The position numbers and the translations under genes were made by a program. Below are positions 23,470 through 32,569 of a DNA stretch of 45,166 bases, in pieces; within the stretch, counting starts at the first letter, position 1; every line of letters begins with the position of its first letter. This DNA is from Candidatus Roizmanbacteria bacterium CG09_land_8_20_14_0_10_41_9 (GTDB lineage Bacteria; Patescibacteriota; Microgenomatia; UBA1406; GWC2-37-13): positions 1 through 45,166 of the forward strand of contig PEZG01000057.1 in assembly GCA_002774185.1 (NCBI GenBank), given 5' to 3'. Below the pieces are notes generated by a model, which saw only the letters and a list, made by a program, of their open reading frames with translations, was not told where the DNA came from and did not search any database.

Positions 23470-24717
23470 ATGGATAAGATAGCCTTTGGAAAACTCAAAA
23501 GAAAGCTATTGATATTCCTGGCGGTTTTCGGTCCGGCGACAGTCACTGCCATGGCCGACAACGATGCTGCAGGAGTTGCGACGTACTCTTTGGCCGGAGC
23601 CAAATTTGGATATTCTATCCTGTTTGTCCTTCTTCTTGTCACGATCCTTCTTGCGATTACTCAGGAGATGGGTGTAAGGATTGCCATGATTACGGGAAAA
23701 GGATTGGGAGATCTCATCAGGGAAAGGTATGGGGTAAAACTGTCTGTATTTGTTTTTTTCGGGCTTCTGATCGCAAACATGGGTACGGTTATTGCTAATT
23801 TTGCCGCAATAAAAATAACGGCATCCATGTTCGGTTTTCCGCCGACAGTATTAATCGTCGGAATAGTAATCCTGTCATTTTTATTCATCACGAAAGGTAG
23901 TTATAAAACAAACCAAAATATTTTTCTCATCTCGTCTATCTTTTATTTTGCATACGTAATCTCCGCGGTTAAAGCGCAACCGGATTGGAGCAGGGCCTTT
24001 ACAAGTGTTGTATTTCCGACAGGGATTCAATTCTCCAGGGAATTCGTATTTGCCTCAATAGCCGTTGTAGGAACTACCATCACCCCTTGGGGCCAGTTTT
24101 TTGTACACAGTTTTGTCCTGGATAAAAAATTATCTCCGGATAAGTTAAAATACGAACAATTTGAGACTTTTTTCGGAGCTTTTTTAACGAATTTCTTTTC
24201 TTTTTTTATGATCGTTGCGACGGCCGCAACATTGTTCGTCAATGGAATCCCTCTTATCACAGGGGAACAAGCCGCATTAGCAATCAAACCGTTCGCGGGA
24301 CAGCTTGCAAGCGTACTTTTCGGTTTGGGTATCTTGAACGCAGGATTCATGGGGATTGTCATCGTGTCTTTGACAACCGCATATGCGTTTGCCGAATTTT
24401 TCGGAGTCGAGGGAAGCTTGGATGCTCCCTTTGAAAAAGGAAAAGTATTTTATGGCATTTTCCTTTTCCAGTTGATCGTGGCGGCTTTCATTGTAATGAA
24501 TCCTGCAATTTCATTGTTTAAAATCGTCTTCTATACCCAATCATTAAACGGCGTACTATTACCGCTTATTCTTTATTTTCTCTTAAAAATTACCAATGAC
24601 AAAGAATTGATGGGAATGTACGTAAATAAAAAGTGGTATAACTATTTTGCAGTGATATCTTCAATCGTGATTATTTTTGCCTTCTTATTTACGTTAATTT
24701 CTTCAATTGTAGGGTAA
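23470..24717 (+). CDS. Nramp-like divalent cation transporter with altered metal site
   Basis: 415 residues with about eleven membrane helices. Start at ATG 23470 gives MDKIAFGKLKRKLLIFLAVFGPAT; a TTG frame extension to 23437 would overlap the CBS gene. TM1 has GPATVTAMADNDAAG (21-35) where Nramp has DPGN: the first aspartate is kept but N is A. TM6 has VGTTITPWGQFFVHS where Nramp has GAxxMPHNLYLHS: the metal-selecting methionine is threonine and HN is WG. These changes resemble those expected for Nramp-related carriers of other ions such as Mg2+ rather than Mn/Fe. It follows the MgtE_N/CBS gene by 13 bases, and is convergent with 16S. Confidence 0.85.
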   Translation: MDKIAFGKLKRKLLIFLAVFGPATVTAMADNDAAGVATYSLAGAKFGYSILFVLLLVTILLAITQEMGVRIAMITGKGLGDLIRERYGVKLSVFVFFGLLIANMGTVIANFAAIKITASMFGFPPTVLIVGIVILSFLFITKGSYKTNQNIFLISSIFYFAYVISAVKAQPDWSRAFTSVVFPTGIQFSREFVFASIAVVGTTITPWGQFFVHSFVLDKKLSPDKLKYEQFETFFGAFLTNFFSFFMIVATAATLFVNGIPLITGEQAALAIKPFAGQLASVLFGLGILNAGFMGIVIVSLTTAYAFAEFFGVEGSLDAPFEKGKVFYGIFLFQLIVAAFIVMNPAISLFKIVFYTQSLNGVLLPLILYFLLKITNDKELMGMYVNKKWYNYFAVISSIVIIFAFLFTLISSIVG

Positions 24718-24748
24718 AAAAGGGTTTTAATCCAAAAAACGGGTTAGG
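24716..24748. repeat. 3' strand of the 16S processing stem
   Basis: AAAAAGGGTTTTA, a short variable stretch, then ACGGGTTAGG; this is complementary to 26402-26433 upstream of the 16S gene (both ends of the stem match, with a few central mismatches). It abuts the stop of the Nramp-like gene. Confidence 0.7.
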
Positions 24749-24832
24749 ATAAAGATTTAAAGTCCACAATATCTTGTCATTCGTCTTATCCCGCTGAGCG
24801 GGATGCGGCTCATGGAGCGATTATTGGTGGAC

Positions 24833-24857
24833 TAATTTTTTTCTAAAGAAAAAAATT

Positions 24858-24859
<2 letters not shown>
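24833..24859. repeat. Hairpin at the 16S 3' end
   Basis: CTAATTTTTTC / GAAAAAAATTAG around TAAA, an 11 base-pair stem directly after the anti-Shine-Dalgarno sequence. It may guide 3' end trimming. A second possible stem pairs AGTCCACCAAT-type bases near 24825 with ATTGTGGACT near 24760. Confidence 0.6.
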
Positions 24860-26370
<1,511 letters not shown>

Positions 26371-26381
26371 ATATAGGAAAA

Positions 26382-26399
26382 TCCCGACAAAAGTCGGGA
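26382..26399. repeat. Leader hairpin upstream of 16S
   Basis: TCCCGAC-AAAA-GTCGGGA, a perfect 7 bp stem in the 16S leader between the processing-stem strand and the mature 5' end. Confidence 0.7.
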
Positions 26400-26401
26400 C
26401 T

Positions 26402-26433
26402 CCTAACCCGTTTACTGAATAAAACCCTTTTTG
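26402..26433. repeat. 5' strand of the 16S processing stem
   Basis: CCTAACCCGT followed by TAAAACCCTTTTT in the window orientation, complementary to 24716-24748. Together they would close a loop of the whole 16S precursor, the usual substrate of RNase III, which is encoded at 37946-38647. Confidence 0.7.
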
Positions 26434-26443
26434 TTAAAGTGCG
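26431..26443 (-). promoter_or_regulatory. boxA-like antitermination site of 16S leader
   Basis: CGCACTTTAACAA matches the rRNA boxA consensus TGCTCTTTAACAA closely. boxA binds NusB with S10; nusB is at 37585. Confidence 0.65.
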
Positions 26444-26461
26444 GAAACTAAGTAGAGTTAT

Positions 26462-26490
26462 ATTCTATAGCAGAGAGAAATAAAAGTCAA
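26462..26490 (-). promoter_or_regulatory. Promoter for 16S rRNA
   Basis: TTGACT, 17 bases, TAGAAT on the minus strand, just past the end of mreB. The transcript would start near 26455 and include the boxA and the processing stem. Confidence 0.7.
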
Positions 26491-26507
26491 CTTAACTTGT
26501 GCTTGTT

Positions 26508-27563
26508 TCATCGAATAACGAGTTTTGACAAGTGCTCTTTGTTTTTCGCGATTTTCATAAGCCCGTGAATCGTTACGTCGTCTGGATTCTCCGCGCAGAT
26601 TACATCAATTTTTATTTCATTTGCAAAAAACCCATCGATTCCTTTAATGTTAGCTAACCCTCCGGTGAGCATGATACCCCTTTTGAATATTTCATCGATC
26701 GTTTCAGGGGGAGAGCCTTCGATGAGCTCTTTAATTCCGTCAAGGATCTGGTTTAAATGGGTTAAGAGAGCTTCCCTAATTTCCGATGTTTTGATGCGGA
26801 TAGATTTCGGAAGTCCTGATTCAAGAGATTTTCCTCTGACCGTCGCGGTTTTTTCTTCTTTCTGAAAATGGAGAAGGTTTGTTTTAAGGGATTCACAGGT
26901 GGATTCTCCCAAGATAACGCCGTACTTCAAATAAACGTAGTTATAAATTAACTTATCCATATGGTCTCCGGCATTCTTTAAAGTCTTTTGATTCACGATT
27001 CCACCTCCTGAAACAATTGCCATTTCGATGAGTCCTCCACCAAGATCAACGATGAGATTTGGTTGGTGTGAAAAAATGTTGAAGTTACACCCAGCTGCCG
27101 TGGCAATAGGTTTCTCTATGAGTGATACCCCGGAACACCCTGCCTTCAACAACGCTTCTTCTGCTGCTTTCTGTTCTATCTCCGTTGCAACGGAGGGAAC
27201 GATACCAAAAGCTTGAAAAGGTGGCTTAAGGAGAAGGTTAGAAAAATAGGGTTGCACAGCCTTTTCCATTGCTTTTTGGATAAGGGAAACCTCAGCGTCA
27301 AAATCTGAAATAACTCCGTTCACCACTGGCCGCACAATTCGGATGAAGTCAGGCGTTTTACCCAGGATGGTTTTGGCTTCTTTTCCAAAAAAAATAAACT
27401 CTTTGATTTTTGAGTTGTACCCCAAATAGGTGGGTTCCTTATATGCGATCCCTTTATCCTTCACTGCAATGCGTGTGGTGGAAGTTCCGAGGTCAAAATA
27501 CAACTCAGCACCAGAAAAAAAAGGGAGTTTGATTTTTCCTATTTTTTCAATAAAATTAAACAT
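26508..27563 (-). CDS. mreB: MreB-like actin-family cell-shape protein
   Basis: 351 residues. Actin-fold signatures: phosphate 1 loop YFDLGTSTTRIAV (22-34), a VNGVISDFDAE segment typical of MreB, SLIEKPIATAAG, phosphate 2 LIVDLGGGLIEMAIVSGGGIV and the adenosine motif GIMLTGGLANIKG near the C-terminus. MreB filaments organise wall synthesis. The start codon abuts that of the divergent gene at 27564 within the palindrome CATATG, with no bases between them. Confidence 0.9.
   Translation of the reverse strand: MFNFIEKIGKIKLPFFSGAELYFDLGTSTTRIAVKDKGIAYKEPTYLGYNSKIKEFIFFGKEAKTILGKTPDFIRIVRPVVNGVISDFDAEVSLIQKAMEKAVQPYFSNLLLKPPFQAFGIVPSVATEIEQKAAEEALLKAGCSGVSLIEKPIATAAGCNFNIFSHQPNLIVDLGGGLIEMAIVSGGGIVNQKTLKNAGDHMDKLIYNYVYLKYGVILGESTCESLKTNLLHFQKEEKTATVRGKSLESGLPKSIRIKTSEIREALLTHLNQILDGIKELIEGSPPETIDEIFKRGIMLTGGLANIKGIDGFFANEIKIDVICAENPDDVTIHGLMKIAKNKEHLSKLVIR
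27529..27556 (+). promoter_or_regulatory. Promoter for the O-antigen-ligase-like gene (leaderless type)
   Basis: TTGATT, 16 bases, TAAAAT, then 7 bases to the ATG at 27564. It lies inside the 5' end of mreB. Confidence 0.5.
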
Positions 27564-29792
27564 ATGTTTGAAGAAAACTCAAAAGTCAAAACTTCCTCCT
27601 TCGCCAAGGCTTCGGAGGACAAGCGAAAGTCAAAACTGGATATCCCATTAAGTTTTTTTTACTACTCCCTCTTTATCCTTGCACCGTTCATCATGAATCC
27701 CTTAACTTCTGAGCTATTTGAATTCAACAAAATGATATTTATCTATGGCGTTACCGCATGTGTTCTATTTTTTTGGTGTCTAAAGATGATCCTAAATAGA
27801 GTCATTATCTTTAAACGAACCATGTTCGATATTCCTATTTTGCTATTCCTATTTTCTCAATTTGCGTCTACGCTATTTTCTATAGATCCCCACACATCCC
27901 TTTTTGGATATTATGGCCGGTTTAACGGGGGTCTTGTTTCCATTATAGCGTATATTGTTTTATTGTACGGGTTCGTTTCAAACTTCAGCACAAAAACCGT
28001 TATTCGCATATTAAAAGCGTCTCTTGTGGTATCTTTTTTTGTTATCCTTTGGGGGTTGTCTGCGAAAATAGGGTATGATCCGACCTGTTTTTTATTTACC
28101 GAACGCCTGACTAATTCTTGCTGGACAGATCAATTCAGACCTGCAGAGAGGATGTTTTCCACACTAGGGCAACCAAATTGGTTAGGAGCATACCTCGCGA
28201 TCAATTTTTTCGTTGGACTTTTCTTTCTTGTGACAGGATTCGTAAAGGAAAAAAACCATAAGAATATATCAACTCTCCTTCTATATTTGTACCTCCTTTT
28301 TAATTTTATCGGCATCCTATTCACTCGATCCCGCTCCTCCCTGGTCGCTGTGTTAGTAGGAGTCCTGATTTTTATCATATATGTTTTTTTCCAATGGAAA
28401 GACAGCATAGGTCAACCAGTAGTCAAGAAATTTATCCTCTTCGTATGCCCCTTTATCCTGATAGTTTTAGTCTTTAAAACCGGCATACAGTCTATAGATA
28501 AATACCTATCTATTCGCACCTATCTCAATACGCCAAAAGTTACACCCGCCATTGGGAAAACGCAAGGTAATGTGACAGAATCCTTCGATATACGAAAAAT
28601 CGTATGGCAGGGTGCAATAAACTTAGGAAAAAAGTACCCATTTTTCGGTACGGGAGTTGAAACGTTTGCGTATTCGTACTACTTCGTGAGACCAAGCGAA
28701 CACAATCTTACATCAGAATGGGACTATCTATATAACAAGGCTCATAACGAATTTCTTAACTATTTCGCTACCACAGGGTATGTGGGGCTGCTATCCTATT
28801 GCCTAGTTATCGTAACAGTTGTAGGATATGGAATATGTAGGATACGGTCAAAAGAAGAAAGTCAGACGAAAAAACTCTTTTTCCTCTCGCTTCTTTTATC
28901 ATATCTCTCCATCCTGATCACCAACTTTTTCGGATTCTCAACAACAACGATAAACCTATTTTTCTATCTCATTCCGGGATTCTTCCTTCTGACCAGTGAC
29001 CAATTTTCCCAGCCCCCCTCTTCCCCACCGTTGGAAACACAGGGAGACAATCTTAAAGAAAAAGGGAAAAAACTCATCATGGTCCTGTTGACGATGTCCA
29101 CATTCGGTTTTATCATTCTAAGCCTAGTGTTCTATGTGCTAGCGGATATCCAATTTGCCGAGTCGGAAACGCTTGCGAAATCAGGAGACTATCAAAACGC
29201 CTCGACAATTTTAAATATGGCTCTGAAATACCGATACGAGCACGTGTATGAAGACAAATTATCGCATAACTTGGCAAACTTAGCGTTTCTCGCTTCGTAT
29301 GAAAAAAAGATGGATCTTGCTAAAAAGTTAATAGAACTTTCCAAATACTACAATCTTAAAAGCATACGCGCTTCGTCGTCGAATGTACTTTACTGGAAGA
29401 CAAAGGCTAAAAATTACTACCTGTACTACCAGTCGGATTTAGATACCAAAAATCTTGAGGAAGCGATAGCTGCGATAAAAACTGCGGGAAAATTCTCACC
29501 TACAGACCCAAAAATCCCCTACAGTCTCTCGGTTTTTTATTCCTTGCTTTTTGATGAAGTGAAAGACGCAAAAAAACGCGAGGTATTAGAAAAAGCTTCA
29601 ATGAATGAAATCGAACATGCTACGGTTCTTAAACCTGACTACCGGGATGCCTATTTTCTTAAGGCGCAGCTTTACGAAAAGTATGGTCAACAAGATGCAG
29701 CCATACGTATATACCGATATATCCTTAACATAATTGATAAGAATGACGAAGAAATAAAAGATCAACTGAATAGGCTGGAAAGCAAACCGTGA
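27564..29792 (+). CDS. O-antigen ligase-like (Wzy/PglL type) membrane protein with TPR tail
   Basis: 742 residues. After a basic N-terminus come about twelve hydrophobic helices (FYYSLFILAPFIMNPLTSEL onward) with the Wzy_C/WaaL-type loop YYFVRPSEHNLTSEWDYLYNKAHNEFLNYFATTGYVGLLSY, whose KAHNEFLN-type histidine motif is characteristic. From about residue 530 the chain is a soluble tail with TPR-like helices (AESETLAKSGDYQNASTIL; DAYFLKAQLYEKYGQQDAAIRIY). Such enzymes transfer lipid-linked glycans to lipid or to pilins. Residues 11-20 (SSFAKASEDK) come from a palindromic DNA repeat at 27592-27623. It is next to a pilin gene. Confidence 0.85.
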   Translation: MFEENSKVKTSSFAKASEDKRKSKLDIPLSFFYYSLFILAPFIMNPLTSELFEFNKMIFIYGVTACVLFFWCLKMILNRVIIFKRTMFDIPILLFLFSQFASTLFSIDPHTSLFGYYGRFNGGLVSIIAYIVLLYGFVSNFSTKTVIRILKASLVVSFFVILWGLSAKIGYDPTCFLFTERLTNSCWTDQFRPAERMFSTLGQPNWLGAYLAINFFVGLFFLVTGFVKEKNHKNISTLLLYLYLLFNFIGILFTRSRSSLVAVLVGVLIFIIYVFFQWKDSIGQPVVKKFILFVCPFILIVLVFKTGIQSIDKYLSIRTYLNTPKVTPAIGKTQGNVTESFDIRKIVWQGAINLGKKYPFFGTGVETFAYSYYFVRPSEHNLTSEWDYLYNKAHNEFLNYFATTGYVGLLSYCLVIVTVVGYGICRIRSKEESQTKKLFFLSLLLSYLSILITNFFGFSTTTINLFFYLIPGFFLLTSDQFSQPPSSPPLETQGDNLKEKGKKLIMVLLTMSTFGFIILSLVFYVLADIQFAESETLAKSGDYQNASTILNMALKYRYEHVYEDKLSHNLANLAFLASYEKKMDLAKKLIELSKYYNLKSIRASSSNVLYWKTKAKNYYLYYQSDLDTKNLEEAIAAIKTAGKFSPTDPKIPYSLSVFYSLLFDEVKDAKKREVLEKASMNEIEHATVLKPDYRDAYFLKAQLYEKYGQQDAAIRIYRYILNIIDKNDEEIKDQLNRLESKP
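27592..27623. repeat. In-frame palindromic repeat (SFAKASEDK type)
   Basis: TCCTCC and GGAGGA flank a TTCG-CCAAGG-CTTC core, making a stem-loop inside codons 10-20 of the O-antigen-ligase-like gene. The encoded peptide SFAKASEDK is one I recognise as recurring in unrelated CPR proteins. Confidence 0.65.
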
Positions 29793-29793
29793 G

Positions 29794-30264
29794 TTATGGA
29801 GTAGTGTTCGTGCTCGAAATACCATACTTACACGGTGATCCATTACAGCAGGACGTTCCCGTATAACCGTCTTGATCGACTCCACTTCCCGCATCATTCG
29901 CATTCTCAATGCATGAATACAACTGATACGATGATCTATCACCGGAGACAACATATTCATAATCAAAAGAAGAAGTAGGGTCGGGAGGGATAATCTGCAT
30001 GTATATTTTTCCGCCCGCTCCTGTCAAAACTCCTCCGGCCGCTATGCTTGGGGGGTATTGCCGATTGTCTTCATAATACATTTCCAGAGCTTTCTGAATA
30101 TGCTCTAGATCAGATTTTCTTTTCGCATCCCTTCCCTTTACCATTGAGGTGACAAAATTACCCGAGATCATTGCCGCAAGCACTCCAAGAATGGCAATCA
30201 CAACCAATAGTTCAAGGAGCGTAAAAGAAAGTTCTGATAATACTCTATTACGAAGTACTCTCAT
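29794..30264 (-). CDS. Type IV pilin-like protein (N-methylation motif)
   Basis: 156 residues. Class III signal with a basic stretch MRVLRNRVLSELS then FTLLELLVVIAILGVLAAMI; the residue before F is serine instead of glycine, and glutamate 5 is kept. Next is the pseudopilin helix with GRDAKRKSDLEHIQKALEMYYEDNRQYPPS and a C-terminal region with four cysteines. It is convergent with the O-antigen-ligase-like gene (1-base gap). Confidence 0.85.
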   Translation of the reverse strand: MRVLRNRVLSELSFTLLELLVVIAILGVLAAMISGNFVTSMVKGRDAKRKSDLEHIQKALEMYYEDNRQYPPSIAAGGVLTGAGGKIYMQIIPPDPTSSFDYEYVVSGDRSSYQLYSCIENANDAGSGVDQDGYTGTSCCNGSPCKYGISSTNTTP

Positions 30265-30328
30265 ATACTAATACAGTATCATATTATAAAAAATATTCCA
30301 ATATGGATAGGTTTTCATTATAATACCC

Positions 30329-32569
30329 ATGACACTTAACCGTATGTTCAAATCGTTTTTAAAAAAGGGATGGCCTATCATAATGCTCATCATCCTGAAC
30401 GGGATCTTTTTTGCCCCCCTTTTTTTTCCCAACCTGAAACTCATCGTTACCCCCGAATACGGAGGAGGAGATGAGACGATCTTTCACTATCCGGTAAAAT
30501 TTTTTTTAAAAGAATCGTATCGGAAAGGCATCGTGGTTCCATTTTGGAGTAAAGATATCGGAGCAGGGTACCCCCTATACGCTCAACAGGAATCGGGATT
30601 CTTGAATCCGATCAATTACCTTACCATTCGTTTTCTTCCATTCGTCACATCGATCAATTTCCAAATTTACCTCTATTTCCTTATTCTCTTAACCTCTTCC
30701 TATTACCTCGCTAGAACTCTCGGACTTCAAAAGATGACTTCCATGTTCTTCTCTACAGTTTATGCCTATTCTTTTTTCATCATTACGAACATCATCCATT
30801 TTTCCCACATGGCGAGTTTTGTTTTTTTCCCGATACTGTTTGCGTTGGTTCTCCGGTATTTGCAGGAATCCGAATCACGAAATAATTATTTGGTTTTCTT
30901 TATTTTTGTTTCTTTTTTGCAGTTAACAGCAGGTCATATTCAATATTCCTGCTATACTCACTTATTCATCGTGTCCTATGTGGTTCTTTTTTGGCGTTTT
31001 GAGCGGGATCCGGCTAAAAGGAAGAGAATTTTTTCAAAAGGTATATACCTCGTTGCATCCTATGGTGTTATTTTTTTGCTTTCCGCAGTGCAGCTTTTCC
31101 CCACGTATGAATTTTATGCGGCATCGAATCGCGAGGCCATTCCCCTAACCTCACGATCTGTCTCGTCCAATCTCAGTTTGAGCAGTCTACTGACTTTCTT
31201 CTATCCCTTCTTATTCTACTCTCCCTCTTTGGTGAGGAACTCCTTATTCGATTATACCCCGCCTTGGGACGGGAATTATTATTATGGGATCCCCCCATTC
31301 CTATTTCTCTTCCTGCTGGCAATTCCAACTCTGAGGAGTCGGATATTCAAACGGGCCCGGTACCGATATATTTTTTTACTACTTCTTTTCTTTTTCATCC
31401 TCCTGTCTTTTGGAGCGAATTCGCCACTTTACTTATTATTCTATATGCCCCCGCTTTCTTTTTTCAGAGTGAGCGGACGGTTTGTTTTATTTGTTGTGTT
31501 CCTTTGTGTTTTATTCTCATCGTTTGTGTTTGAAGAACTATATAAAAAAAAGAACCAGGTGTTGCGTTTTGGCTTAATTCTGGTAACCCTCATAAACTTT
31601 GTCCTCAACATGTTACTCATGTATACGTTCCATACATTTCAGGATGAAAAAGGGTTTTTTTCACAAGGGAAAACCATACGATATCTCAAAGAATCCGAGT
31701 CGAAGAGGATTCTGAATCCGTTTTATTTTTCCGAGGTGCTCCCGAACATCCTATACGTCAAGGGTATCCTGAGAAACATTCCCGTCTACTCTGAGATAAT
31801 AAAAAACGGACTCCCTCTTGATTACAATCTGTTCTACGGGATATCCCACGTGAATGAATCCACATCCGCATTCAACCTTTTTCGACATAAGCTATACCTT
31901 TTCCTGGTGGAATCCAATGTAAATTATCCTGAGAGACTGGAAACGTATGAAACTCCGTTGTCAGAATCCGCAAAAAATTTACTTTACTATGCGGCGGTGG
32001 ACACGATTCTCTCGCCTTATGCATTAAAGGATACTGATACCTATCTTCGCCTAAAAGAAAAAATACCCTCTTTTCTTCCCAAACTAAACTATTTTATTTA
32101 TGAGGTGAAAGGTAAAAAGAACCGTGTTCAGTTCTACACAAAGTACATGAGGATATCTACATTTAAAGATTTTCAAGAAACAACTTCAGAGGACCAGGAT
32201 GTCAAAGACACGGTCTTTATCGAAGAAGATTCCAAAGGGGCAATAAAAACCATTGGTACGACGGGTCAGTTGGATGCCTCATACTTTACGGAGGTTGATG
32301 AGAATGAGTATCTGCGTATAAAAACGAAGACTAGTGACGAGAGCATTCTTGTACTAGCGGATACCTTTTATCCCGGGTGGGAACTGTATATCGACGGGAA
32401 GAAAACTTCCATATTTCATGCCAATATTCTATTCAGGGGGACATTTCTTCCTCGAGGAACCCATAGGGTCGAATATGTTTATAAACCGGTATCTTTTTAT
32501 TACGGTCTCGTTGTGAGTTTGGTAACGATTGTAGGTTTTATTGCCTTTCTTTTTAGGAAGAGGAATTAG
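30329..32569 (+). CDS. YfhO-like GT-C membrane protein
   Basis: 746 residues with a dozen or more hydrophobic helices. Early features are YPVKFFLKESYRKGIVVPFWSKDIGAGYPLYAQQESGFLNP (typical of YfhO: a PxW...G.P...) and C-terminal ESILVLADTFYPGWELYIDGKKT followed by HRVEYVYKP, the extracytoplasmic beta domain shared with YfhO. In Gram-positive bacteria YfhO glycosylates lipoteichoic acid; here the substrate is unknown, with pilins or surface glycans likely. The first ATG is 4 bases after a TATAAT, so the second ATG at 30344 may be the true start. Overlaps the next convergent gene by 4 bases. Confidence 0.85.
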   Translation: MTLNRMFKSFLKKGWPIIMLIILNGIFFAPLFFPNLKLIVTPEYGGGDETIFHYPVKFFLKESYRKGIVVPFWSKDIGAGYPLYAQQESGFLNPINYLTIRFLPFVTSINFQIYLYFLILLTSSYYLARTLGLQKMTSMFFSTVYAYSFFIITNIIHFSHMASFVFFPILFALVLRYLQESESRNNYLVFFIFVSFLQLTAGHIQYSCYTHLFIVSYVVLFWRFERDPAKRKRIFSKGIYLVASYGVIFLLSAVQLFPTYEFYAASNREAIPLTSRSVSSNLSLSSLLTFFYPFLFYSPSLVRNSLFDYTPPWDGNYYYGIPPFLFLFLLAIPTLRSRIFKRARYRYIFLLLLFFFILLSFGANSPLYLLFYMPPLSFFRVSGRFVLFVVFLCVLFSSFVFEELYKKKNQVLRFGLILVTLINFVLNMLLMYTFHTFQDEKGFFSQGKTIRYLKESESKRILNPFYFSEVLPNILYVKGILRNIPVYSEIIKNGLPLDYNLFYGISHVNESTSAFNLFRHKLYLFLVESNVNYPERLETYETPLSESAKNLLYYAAVDTILSPYALKDTDTYLRLKEKIPSFLPKLNYFIYEVKGKKNRVQFYTKYMRISTFKDFQETTSEDQDVKDTVFIEEDSKGAIKTIGTTGQLDASYFTEVDENEYLRIKTKTSDESILVLADTFYPGWELYIDGKKTSIFHANILFRGTFLPRGTHRVEYVYKPVSFYYGLVVSLVTIVGFIAFLFRKRN

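Noticed and set aside
24789..24803. TCCCGCTGAGCGGGA as a rho-independent terminator after 16S or the Nramp-like gene
   Set aside because: No T tract follows the stem on either strand.
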